Shown here: positions 1-4,276 of the stretch, piece after piece
Layout: each line of letters begins with the position of its first letter
Position numbering within the stretch: the first letter of the stretch is position 1
Made by a program: the position numbers and the translations under genes
Assembly (NCBI GenBank): GCA_905480055.1
Contig: CAJQOW010000162.1
Location: 1-6,442 of the forward strand
Direction: 5' to 3'
DNA from: an uncultured Acidimicrobiia bacterium
GTDB lineage: Bacteria; Actinomycetota; Acidimicrobiia; UBA5794
Length of the DNA: 6,442 nucleotides
The notes under the pieces: model-generated
Databases searched by the model: none
Told to the model about the DNA's origin: nothing
What the model saw: the letters and a program-made list of their open reading frames with translations, nothing else

Positions 1-1
1 G

Positions 2-322
2 CGGGTCGCCGACTTCGTATCGTCGGCCAGGGACGACGGCTTCGGGGTCATCGTGTGCGGCGCGGGGAAGGCAGCCCACCTCGCTGGTGCGGCAGCAGCC
101 CACTCAACCCTCCCGATCATCGGCGTTCCCATCGCAGCCGGGGGCCTCGGCGGGGTCGATGCGTTGTATGCAACCGTGCAAATGCCGACGGGTATCCCCG
201 TCGCAACGGTTGCCATCGACGGTGCAGCAAACGCCGGCTACCTCGCTGCATCGATCCTCTCGGTCGGAAACGCAGGTCTCGCTGCCAAGCTCGCTGCATA
301 CCGGGAGAGCTTGAAGGGATGA
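2..322 (+). CDS. purE: N5-carboxyaminoimidazole ribonucleotide mutase (PurE), 3' part only
   Basis: The first 106 visible residues, read from base 2 to the TGA at 320-322, are the C-terminal two thirds of PurE. The family is about 160-170 residues, so roughly 55-60 N-terminal residues, including the start and the N-terminal catalytic segment, lie outside the window. Visible family features are the [10 protein letters not shown] segment, the IGVPIA turn, the [18 protein letters not shown] block and the NAGYLAA helix. The AAHLAG and QMPxGIPV motifs fit class I PurE, which in bacteria converts N5-CAIR to CAIR after PurK has made N5-CAIR; PurK is not visible here. The protein is cytoplasmic and forms octamers in the family. 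Its TGA overlaps the purB start (ATGA), so the two are probably translationally coupled. The internal ATG at 53 lies inside the fold and is not the real start. Confidence 0.95.
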   Translation, partial: RVADFVSSARDDGFGVIVCGAGKAAHLAGAAAAHSTLPIIGVPIAAGGLGGVDALYATVQMPTGIPVATVAIDGAANAGYLAASILSVGNAGLAAKLAAYRESLKG

Positions 323-1602
323 TCCCTCGCTACTCCACCACGGCCATGGATGAGCTGTGGTCCGAGACACACAAGCTGGCGGTGTGGAAAGAGGTGGAGA
401 CCCTCGTTGTCGAAGCGTGGGCCGAACTCGGTGTCGCCCCGCCTGAAGCCGCTCATGCCGCCAGGTCCGCGCCTGAGGTCGATCCGATCGCCTGGAAGGA
501 ACGCGAGGCTGTCACGCATCACGATGTTGCTGCATTCGTCGACCTGCTCGCGGCATCCGTTGAGGTGGGTGGAGAGTGGGTGCACTTCGGGCTGACATCG
601 TCCGACGTGCTCGACACCGCGACGGGTGTGGTGCTGAAGGAGTCGGGGACGCTCCTGCTAGGTGCGGTCGACGACCTTCACGCTGTGGTCAAGCGCCGGG
701 CGCTCGAATTCAGGGCTACGCCGATGATCGGCCGCACCCACGGCATCTGGGCAGAACCAACATCATTCGGTCTCAAGCTGGCCACATGGGCGTTCGAGGT
801 CGAACGCGACCGCGCGCGTCTCGCCGATGCCGTTGCAGGCGTTGCCGTGGGTGCGATCTCCGGAGCCGTGGGCACCTACGCACACACGCCTCCCTCTGTT
901 GAGTCCTACGTGTGTGGAGCACTGGGTCTCGATATCGAGCCTGCCTCCACCCAGGTCGTTGCTCGCGATCGTCACGCTCATTTCCTCTCGGTGCTCGCTC
1001 TGGTCGCTTCGACGATCGAACGGTTTGCAACGGAGATTCGTCACCTCCAGCGATCAGAGGTTCGCGAAGCTCGCGAGTCGTTCGGCTCCGGCCAGAAGGG
1101 CTCGTCCGCAATGCCACACAAGCGCAATCCGATTGCGTCCGAGAACCTCACGGGAGTGGCGCGACTCATGAGGGGATATGCATCAGCGGGCCTCGAGAAC
1201 GTTGCCCTCTGGCACGAACGCGACATCTCCCACTCATCGGTTGAGCGGGTGGCTCTTCCTGACGCAACCTCACTGTTGCACTACGCCCTTCTGCGGTTGA
1301 CCAAGCTCGTCGACAACCTGGTGGTCGACGAGGAACGCATGCTTCAGAACCTCACGGAGACCCGGGGCCTCGTGTACAGCCAGGCGGTGCTGCTTGCCCT
1401 CATCGACAGCGGCCTCACACGCGACGATGCGTACCGAATCGTGCAGCGCAATGCCCTCGCGGCGTGGGATGACGGCGGCACCCTCCGAGAGCGACTCGAC
1501 GCCGATCCCGAGGTCACCCTGGACGCCTCTGTCCTCGACGACTGCTTCAGCACCGACAGGTTCCTGACGAACGCCGAAGTGGTCTTCGATCGTCTTCAAT
1601 AG
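319..1602 (+). CDS. purB: Adenylosuccinate lyase (PurB)
   Basis: A 427-residue lyase of the fumarase/aspartase superfamily, matching the usual 430 or so residues of the short bacterial form. It releases fumarate from SAICAR (giving AICAR) and from adenylosuccinate (giving AMP). Visible motifs are THHDV at residues 66-70 (His68), TSSDVLDTA at 93-101, GRTHGIWAEP at 138-147 (His141, the position of a catalytic histidine in the family) and the superfamily signature GSSAMPHKRNP at 261-271. The signature lies on the flexible loop, with the catalytic serine at 262 or 263. Residue numbers match those known for Bacillus subtilis PurB, which supports the ATG at 319. The same frame stays open upstream to about 55, but that part is out-of-frame purE. 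The start overlaps the purE stop by 4 nt, with a purine-rich GGGAGAG stretch about 10 nt upstream. It ends with TAG directly before a repeat block and converges on the globin gene. Confidence 0.98.
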   Translation: MIPRYSTTAMDELWSETHKLAVWKEVETLVVEAWAELGVAPPEAAHAARSAPEVDPIAWKEREAVTHHDVAAFVDLLAASVEVGGEWVHFGLTSSDVLDTATGVVLKESGTLLLGAVDDLHAVVKRRALEFRATPMIGRTHGIWAEPTSFGLKLATWAFEVERDRARLADAVAGVAVGAISGAVGTYAHTPPSVESYVCGALGLDIEPASTQVVARDRHAHFLSVLALVASTIERFATEIRHLQRSEVREARESFGSGQKGSSAMPHKRNPIASENLTGVARLMRGYASAGLENVALWHERDISHSSVERVALPDATSLLHYALLRLTKLVDNLVVDEERMLQNLTETRGLVYSQAVLLALIDSGLTRDDAYRIVQRNALAAWDDGGTLRERLDADPEVTLDASVLDDCFSTDRFLTNAEVVFDRLQ

Positions 1603-1604
1603 CC

Positions 1605-1619
1605 TCGCTTCGCTCGCTG
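1605..1619 (+). repeat. Boundary repeat word, copy 1 (TCGCTTCGCTCGCTG)
   Basis: A 15-base word starting 3 bases after the purB stop. An identical copy sits at 4248-4262 at the end of purQ. A near-identical reverse-complement copy sits at 2419-2432, just upstream of the purC start. Function unknown. Confidence 0.7.
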
Positions 1620-1705
1620 TACCTAGTACCGGGTACCTGGTACCTGGACTTCAGAAGCCGGCGGCTCACCTCGGTACTCGGTACCAGGTACTCGGTACTA
1701 GCTAC
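1618..1705. repeat. Inverted pair of GTAC-centred heptamer arrays forming a long hairpin
   Basis: Two blocks of degenerate 7-bp units occupy the purB-globin gap. The left block has units TGTACCT, AGTACCG, GGTACCT and GGTACCT (1618-1645). The right block has GGTACTC, GGTACCA, GGTACTC and GGTACTA (1673-1700). Read as an inverted repeat, 1619-1644 pairs with 1680-1705 at 24 of 26 positions, and one of the two mismatches is G.U in RNA. The 35-nt loop itself holds part of the array and a small AGCC/GGCT dyad. It lies between convergent genes, so it may act as a bidirectional transcription terminator, but there is no U-tract. The heptamer periodicity makes it equally likely to be a dispersed genomic repeat. 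Confidence 0.85.
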
Positions 1706-1721
1706 GTCCCCGGAAGGGGAC
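1706..1721. terminator. Small perfect hairpin abutting the globin stop codon
   Basis: GTCCCC (1706-1711) and GGGGAC (1716-1721) form a perfect 6-bp stem with a four-base loop, GGAA on the + strand (a GNRA-type tetraloop in RNA) or TTCC on the minus strand. It begins directly downstream of the globin TAG (complement of 1722-1724) and directly adjoins the long GTAC inverted repeat. A terminator or mRNA 3' end stabiliser for either converging gene is an inference from position; no T-run follows on either strand. Confidence 0.45.
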
Positions 1722-2120
1722 CTACTGATTCCTCATGTGATGGGCGAGGCCAACGATGCGGTCGTCGAGAAAGACGCGCACGTCACCGTCGATGTTGTTC
1801 TTGTCGAGAGACTGGTTCATACATCGAAGCCACGCGTCGACTTCGTCTGCACCAATGGCGAAGGGAAGGTGCCGTGCACGCATCCGTGGATGACCGCGCT
1901 CTGGTGAATACAGCGCTGGACCACCGGTCCACTCAACCAGATAGGAATACAGCTTGTCCCTCGACACCCTGTCGTCCTTGGGGAGCATGGCGCGCAACGT
2001 CGGCGCATCGGCGTCAACGAGGTCGTAGAAGTCATCAACAATCGACCGCACAACCTCCTCACCGCCAAGCGCCTCAAACGGCGTGTCCTCATCGCCCCAG
2101 GCGTGCTTCGGTTCGGTCAT
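1722..2120 (-). CDS. glbO: Group II truncated haemoglobin (trHbO-like)
   Basis: A 132-residue soluble haem protein of the 2-over-2 globin fold, the usual length for the family. Diagnostic features are FEALGGEEVVRSIVDDFY at residues 15-32 with the distal tyrosine B10 (Tyr32), WTGGPALYSPERGHPRMRARHLPF at 64-87 with the proximal haem ligand His F8 (His84), and DAWLRCM at 95-101 with Trp97 at position G8, the group II hallmark. At CD1, where Mycobacterium tuberculosis GlbO has Tyr and other members have Phe or His, this protein appears to have Leu46 (in RAMLPKDD). Family members bind O2 and NO and are linked to oxygen or redox chemistry; the physiological role here is not shown. The gene is on the strand opposite to all pur genes and splits purEB from purCSQL. 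The ATG at 2120 leaves a normal N-terminus, with no strong ribosome-binding site in front. It could be an insertion into an ancestral pur operon. Confidence 0.9.
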   Translation of the reverse strand: MTEPKHAWGDEDTPFEALGGEEVVRSIVDDFYDLVDADAPTLRAMLPKDDRVSRDKLYSYLVEWTGGPALYSPERGHPRMRARHLPFAIGADEVDAWLRCMNQSLDKNNIDGDVRVFLDDRIVGLAHHMRNQ

Positions 2121-2145
2121 GGTCTCAGCCTACGGCTTCCCGCTC

Positions 2146-2161
2146 CGGGGCTGCGGGGCTG
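2146..2161. repeat. Tandem octamer CGGGGCTG x2
   Basis: CGGGGCTG at 2146-2153 is repeated exactly at 2154-2161 and followed by the related CCGGGCA. It lies about 25 bp upstream of the globin start and on its own could be chance in GC-rich DNA. Confidence 0.6.
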
Positions 2162-2177
2162 CCGGGCACAGCCAGCT

Positions 2178-2203
2178 GTGAGCCGTGAGCCGTGAGCCAT
2201 GAG
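2178..2203. repeat. Tandem heptamer GTGAGCC, three exact copies plus a partial
   Basis: Exact units lie at 2178-2184, 2185-2191 and 2192-2198, followed by the one-mismatch partial unit ATGAG at 2199-2203. The 7-bp period matches that of the GTAC arrays on the other side of the globin gene, although the sequence differs. No coding frame is supported across it. Confidence 0.85.
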
Positions 2204-2230
2204 TTCCCGCATCCCGAATAGGCAGTCTTC

Positions 2231-2240
2231 ATCCATGGAT
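2231..2240. repeat. 10-bp perfect palindrome ATCCATGGAT
   Basis: A perfect palindrome in the non-coding stretch upstream of purC. It could be an operator half-site pair or chance; no second copy is seen in the window and no regulator is identified. Confidence 0.4.
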
Positions 2241-2272
2241 CTGGAGCACCGGCGGTCCCAAGCTCCCATACT

Positions 2273-2288
2273 GCTCGCCCCGGCGAGC
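2273..2288 (-). terminator. GC-rich hairpin directly after a minus-strand stop codon
   Basis: GCTCGCC (2273-2279) and GGCGAGC (2282-2288) form a perfect inverted repeat, giving at least a 6-bp stem with a 4-nt loop. On the minus strand it starts one base beyond the TAG at 2292-2290 that closes the possible ORF remnant. That is where a terminator would sit, but no T-tract follows. Confidence 0.4.
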
Positions 2289-2317
2289 CCTACCACTCGA
2301 ACAGCAGGGCGATTTCA

Positions 2318-2340
2318 CGATCCTTGGCGTCGGAGGATCG
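2318..2340. repeat. Perfect 7-bp inverted repeat upstream of purC
   Basis: CGATCCT (2318-2324) and AGGATCG (2334-2340) are exact inverse complements separated by 9 bases. It could be a hairpin or a dyad operator in the leader region of purC. It also lies within the protein-like end of the minus-strand ORF, so it may be coincidental. Confidence 0.4.
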
Positions 2341-2413
2341 GTAGGTGGCTCCTCCCCATGGGCCCGCGCCGCAAGGCTCATGGCTCCGCAGCTCCGGGGC
2401 CCCACGGGCTCCG

Positions 2414-2444
2414 TTGCTGCGAGCGAAGCGAGCACAACTACCAT
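2414..2444 (+). promoter_or_regulatory. Candidate promoter for a leaderless purC transcript
   Basis: TACCAT at 2439-2444 fits the actinobacterial -10 consensus TANNNT and ends exactly 7 bases before the GTG at 2452, the spacing expected if transcription starts on the start codon itself. TTGCTG at 2414-2419 could be the -35 element, though the 19-bp spacer is long. No Shine-Dalgarno sequence precedes the GTG, as expected for a leaderless mRNA. The boundary word lies in the spacer. Confidence 0.35.
2419..2432 (-). repeat. Boundary repeat word, copy 2 (reverse complement)
   Basis: GCGAGCGAAGCGAG here is the exact reverse complement of the 14 bases 1604-1617, next to the purB stop. It shares 13 bases with the copy at the end of purQ. 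It lies 20 bases before the chosen purC start. Confidence 0.7.
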
Positions 2445-2451
2445 CGCCACC

Positions 2452-3342
2452 GTGACGGCGCTGGAACACACGGGCTCAGGCAAGGTTCGCGAGATCTTCC
2501 GGATCGACGACGACCATCTCCTTATCGTCGCTTCTGATCGCATCTCGGCCTTCGACGTCGTGCTCGATCAGGAGATCCCTCACAAGGGCCAGGTCCTGAC
2601 CGGGGTTTCACTCCACTGGTTCCATCTGCTTGACACGCCGCATCACCTGATCTCCGCCGATACCTCGACGATGGACTTTCTCACACCCGTCCAACAGCGG
2701 GACTTCGCCGGTCGGGCAATGCTCGTGCGGGCAGCCGAAGTCATTCCGATGGAATGTGTGATCCGCGGATACCTCTACGGATCGAGTTGGAAGGAATACG
2801 CCGGTGGAGGCGGACCGACGACCGAACACCTCCCGGATGGTCTCCGGATGGCGAGCAAGCTGCCAGAGCCGATCTTCACCCCCGCCACGAAGGCCGAGAG
2901 CGGGCACGACGAGAACCTGACCGAAGCCGAAGCTCGGGAGTTCGTCGGCGATGACCTCTACAACGAACTGAAAGCCCGGTCGCTTGCGATCTACTCGGCA
3001 GGTGCTGACTATGCGGCCGAGAAGGGAATCATCCTCGCCGACACCAAGTTCGAGTTCGGCATGGTTGGCGATGAGATCATCCTCATCGACGAGGTGCTGA
3101 CCCCTGACAGTTCTCGCTACTGGCCTGTGGCATCGTGGGCGGAGGGCTCAGCCGTGCCGTCCTTCGACAAGCAGCCCGTTCGTGACTGGCTCGAGACCCA
3201 GGACGGCTGGGACAAGACTCCGCCAGCGCCTACGATGCCGGGCGAGGTTGTCCTCGAAACATCCGATCGCTACATCGAGGCGTACGAACTCCTCACGGGT
3301 CGGCGGTTCCTCGACTATCTGTCCGAAATGGGCGCCCAGTGA
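2452..3342 (+). CDS. purC: SAICAR synthase (PurC)
   Basis: A 296-residue phosphoribosylaminoimidazole-succinocarboxamide synthase. It uses ATP to join CAIR with aspartate, giving SAICAR, the substrate of the PurB encoded upstream. Counted from GTG 2452, visible motifs are SGKVREIF at 9-16 and LLIVASDRISAFD at 23-35 in the ATP-binding N-lobe. These are followed by signature 1, IPMECVIRGYLYGS, at 98-111, then FTPATKA at 142-148, HDEN at 152-155 and signature 2, ADTKFEFG, at 196-203. DEVLTPDSSRYWP (213-225) and SFDKQPVRDWL (237-247) complete the fold. The length and the short lead before SGKVRE resemble Mycobacterium PurC (about 297 residues). That favours GTG 2452 over the ATG at 2380, which would add 24 low-complexity residues encoded partly by repeat. 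No ribosome-binding site is visible at either start. The TGA overlaps the purS start (GTGA). Confidence 0.96.
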   Translation: MTALEHTGSGKVREIFRIDDDHLLIVASDRISAFDVVLDQEIPHKGQVLTGVSLHWFHLLDTPHHLISADTSTMDFLTPVQQRDFAGRAMLVRAAEVIPMECVIRGYLYGSSWKEYAGGGGPTTEHLPDGLRMASKLPEPIFTPATKAESGHDENLTEAEAREFVGDDLYNELKARSLAIYSAGADYAAEKGIILADTKFEFGMVGDEIILIDEVLTPDSSRYWPVASWAEGSAVPSFDKQPVRDWLETQDGWDKTPPAPTMPGEVVLETSDRYIEAYELLTGRRFLDYLSEMGAQ

Positions 3343-3587
3343 CTCGGACCTACCGCGTCACCATCACCCGCAAGCCAGGACTCTCGGAGCCGGAGGGGGC
3401 TGCCACGCTCAAGGCCCTCAACGATCTCGGCTTTGCTGATGTCGAAGGCGTCTCGTTCGGCAGGATCCTCACCGTCGACATCGACGCACCATCTGACGGC
3501 GAGGCACGCGCTCGACTCGAAGACATGTGCTCCAAACTGCTGGCAAACCCGGTCATGGAGGACCACGCGATCGAGGACATCACGTGA
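3339..3587 (+). CDS. purS: FGAM synthase subunit PurS
   Basis: An 82-residue small protein, the normal size for PurS. It forms a dimer that bridges the PurQ glutaminase and the PurL synthetase in the three-part formylglycinamidine synthase of Gram-positive bacteria and archaea, and is needed for ammonia transfer between them. Recognisable features are the N-terminal strand YRVTITRKPGLSEPEG with the conserved GlyLeu..ProGlyGly-like turn, the ALNDLGF helix and the VEGVSFGRILTVDID strand, followed by the MCSKLLANPVMEDHAIE C-terminus. The ANPVxE segment is typical of the family. Translation must begin at GTG 3339, which overlaps the purC stop by 4 nt, with no good ribosome-binding site, so translation probably depends on ribosomes finishing purC. 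Its own TGA overlaps the purQ start in the same way. Confidence 0.95.
   Translation: MTRTYRVTITRKPGLSEPEGAATLKALNDLGFADVEGVSFGRILTVDIDAPSDGEARARLEDMCSKLLANPVMEDHAIEDIT
3573..3577 (+). promoter_or_regulatory. Ribosome-binding site for purQ
   Basis: GAGGA at 3573-3577, inside the end of purS, lies 6 bases before GTG 3584. It supports that GTG rather than the upstream in-frame ATG at 3527 as the purQ start. Confidence 0.6.
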
Positions 3588-4276
3588 CAGTCGCTGTCGT
3601 GGTGTTCCCGGGCACCAACTGTGAGCACGACATCGTCCATGCGTTGAACCTGGCGGGAGCGGACGCTGATCTGGTCTGGCACACAGATGCAGACATCACC
3701 GGAGCCTCAGGTGTGATCCTCCCCGGTGGTTTCGCACACGGGGATTACCTGCGCACCGGTGCGATTGCTCGTTTCTCACCCGTGATGTCCGAGGTGGAAC
3801 GTCTCGCCAATGCCGGGCTCCCCACGTTGGGAATCTGTAACGGCTTCCAAATCCTCTGCGAAGCCGGTCTCCTCCCAGGGGCGTTGGTCGCCAATCGCGA
3901 TTTGAAGTTCATATGCAAGCCCGTCCACCTTCGCGTGGAGTCCACGGACAGCGTGCTCACGCGGGCTGCGACCGTTGGACAGGTTCTGAACATCCCGCTC
4001 AATTCCTATGAGGGGAACTATCTCGCTCAGGACATCGACGCGATCGAAGACGAAGGTGATGTGATCCTCCGATACAGCGATCCAGACGGAACGGTCGGCG
4101 CACCTTCCAACCCGAACGGGTCATCCAACTCCATCGCTGGCATCACCAACCGCGCACGGAATGTTGCTGGCTTGATGCCGCATCCCGAACGTGCATCCGA
4201 ATCGATCCTCGGGTCGGACGATGGCATGGTATTGATCGAAGGGTTCGTCGCTTCGCTCGCTGCGGTTCCGCTATGA
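3584..4276 (+). CDS. purQ: FGAM synthase glutaminase subunit PurQ
   Basis: A 230-residue class I glutamine amidotransferase that hydrolyses glutamine and passes ammonia to PurL. Counted from GTG 3584, the N-terminus MTVAVVVFPGTNCEHD is the standard PurQ opening. ILPGGFAHGDYLR lies at 45-57. The nucleophile is Cys85 in LGICNGFQIL, and the His200/Glu202 dyad lies in MPHPER, completing the Cys-His-Glu triad. The length matches the usual 220-230 residues. The same frame continues upstream to an ATG at 3527, but those 19 residues overlap purS out of frame and are not conserved. Start and stop both overlap neighbours by 4 nt. The last ten codons contain the boundary repeat word, giving the tail VASLAAVPL, and occupy the place where a purL ribosome-binding site would be. 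Confidence 0.97.
   Translation: MTVAVVVFPGTNCEHDIVHALNLAGADADLVWHTDADITGASGVILPGGFAHGDYLRTGAIARFSPVMSEVERLANAGLPTLGICNGFQILCEAGLLPGALVANRDLKFICKPVHLRVESTDSVLTRAATVGQVLNIPLNSYEGNYLAQDIDAIEDEGDVILRYSDPDGTVGAPSNPNGSSNSIAGITNRARNVAGLMPHPERASESILGSDDGMVLIEGFVASLAAVPL
4248..4262 (+). repeat. Boundary repeat word, copy 3 (inside the purQ 3' end)
   Basis: TCGCTTCGCTCGCTG is an exact 15-base match to 1605-1619. It encodes part of the last residues of PurQ and ends 10 bases before the purL ATG. Confidence 0.7.

Larger units (their letters stand above)
2121..2451. other. Repeat-rich intergenic region between the globin and purC
   Basis: About 330 bases separate the divergent globin and purC starts. 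I see no RNA gene and no confident protein gene here. The region holds a tandem octamer, a tandem GTGAGCC heptamer and a 10-bp palindrome. It also has two perfect hairpins and the reverse-complement copy of the boundary word. GCTCCGGGGC occurs as a direct repeat at 2142-2151 and 2391-2400. GAGCCATGAG (2194-2203) is an exact inverted copy of CTCATGGCTC (2377-2386). A possible minus-strand ORF remnant ends at 2290, and the purC promoter should lie at the right end. Confidence 0.75.
2290..2469 (-). pseudogene. Possible small minus-strand ORF or gene remnant (unrecognised)
   Basis: On the minus strand a frame is open from an in-frame TGA at 2478-2476 down to TAG at 2292-2290. The only possible start I see is a GTG at 2469, giving about 59 residues. 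The last part reads like a genuine protein C-terminus, ending in ATYRSSDAKDREIALLFEW, and is followed directly by a hairpin. The upstream half is low-complexity, rich in Gly, Arg and Ala. It spans the boundary word and the reverse complement of the purC 5' end, which argues against an intact gene. I do not recognise a family. It could be the tail of a decayed gene, a repeat-encoded tail or a chance ORF. Confidence 0.22.

Noticed and set aside
55..318. In-frame upstream extension of purB (88 extra residues)
   Set aside because: It overlaps purE out of frame, has no PurB similarity, and the conserved protein starts at ATG 319 with family-standard residue numbering.
1052..1080. Adjacent palindromes TTCGCGAA and CTCGCGAG inside purB
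   Set aside because: They encode the conserved SEVREARESF stretch before the lyase signature, so codon choice in GC-rich DNA explains them.
1618..1705. CRISPR array
   Set aside because: The units are 7 bp and contiguous, with no unique spacers between repeats, and no cas genes are present.
1874..2188. Plus-strand ORF of 104 codons opposite the globin
   Set aside because: Arg/Gln/Ser-rich antisense shadow of a recognisable globin; it ends in the tandem repeats.
2380..2451. ATG 2380 as the purC start
   Set aside because: It adds 24 low-complexity residues with no family match, has no usable ribosome-binding site at proper spacing, and runs over the repeat word. GTG 2452 fits family length.
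2121..2451. Riboswitch or tRNA in the purC upstream region
   Set aside because: I found no purine-riboswitch-like core, no tRNA cloverleaf or T-loop pattern; the hairpins present are short and isolated.
2199..2537. Plus-strand ORF of 112 codons overlapping the purC 5' end
   Set aside because: It overlaps conserved purC coding out of frame and has shadow-like Arg-rich composition.
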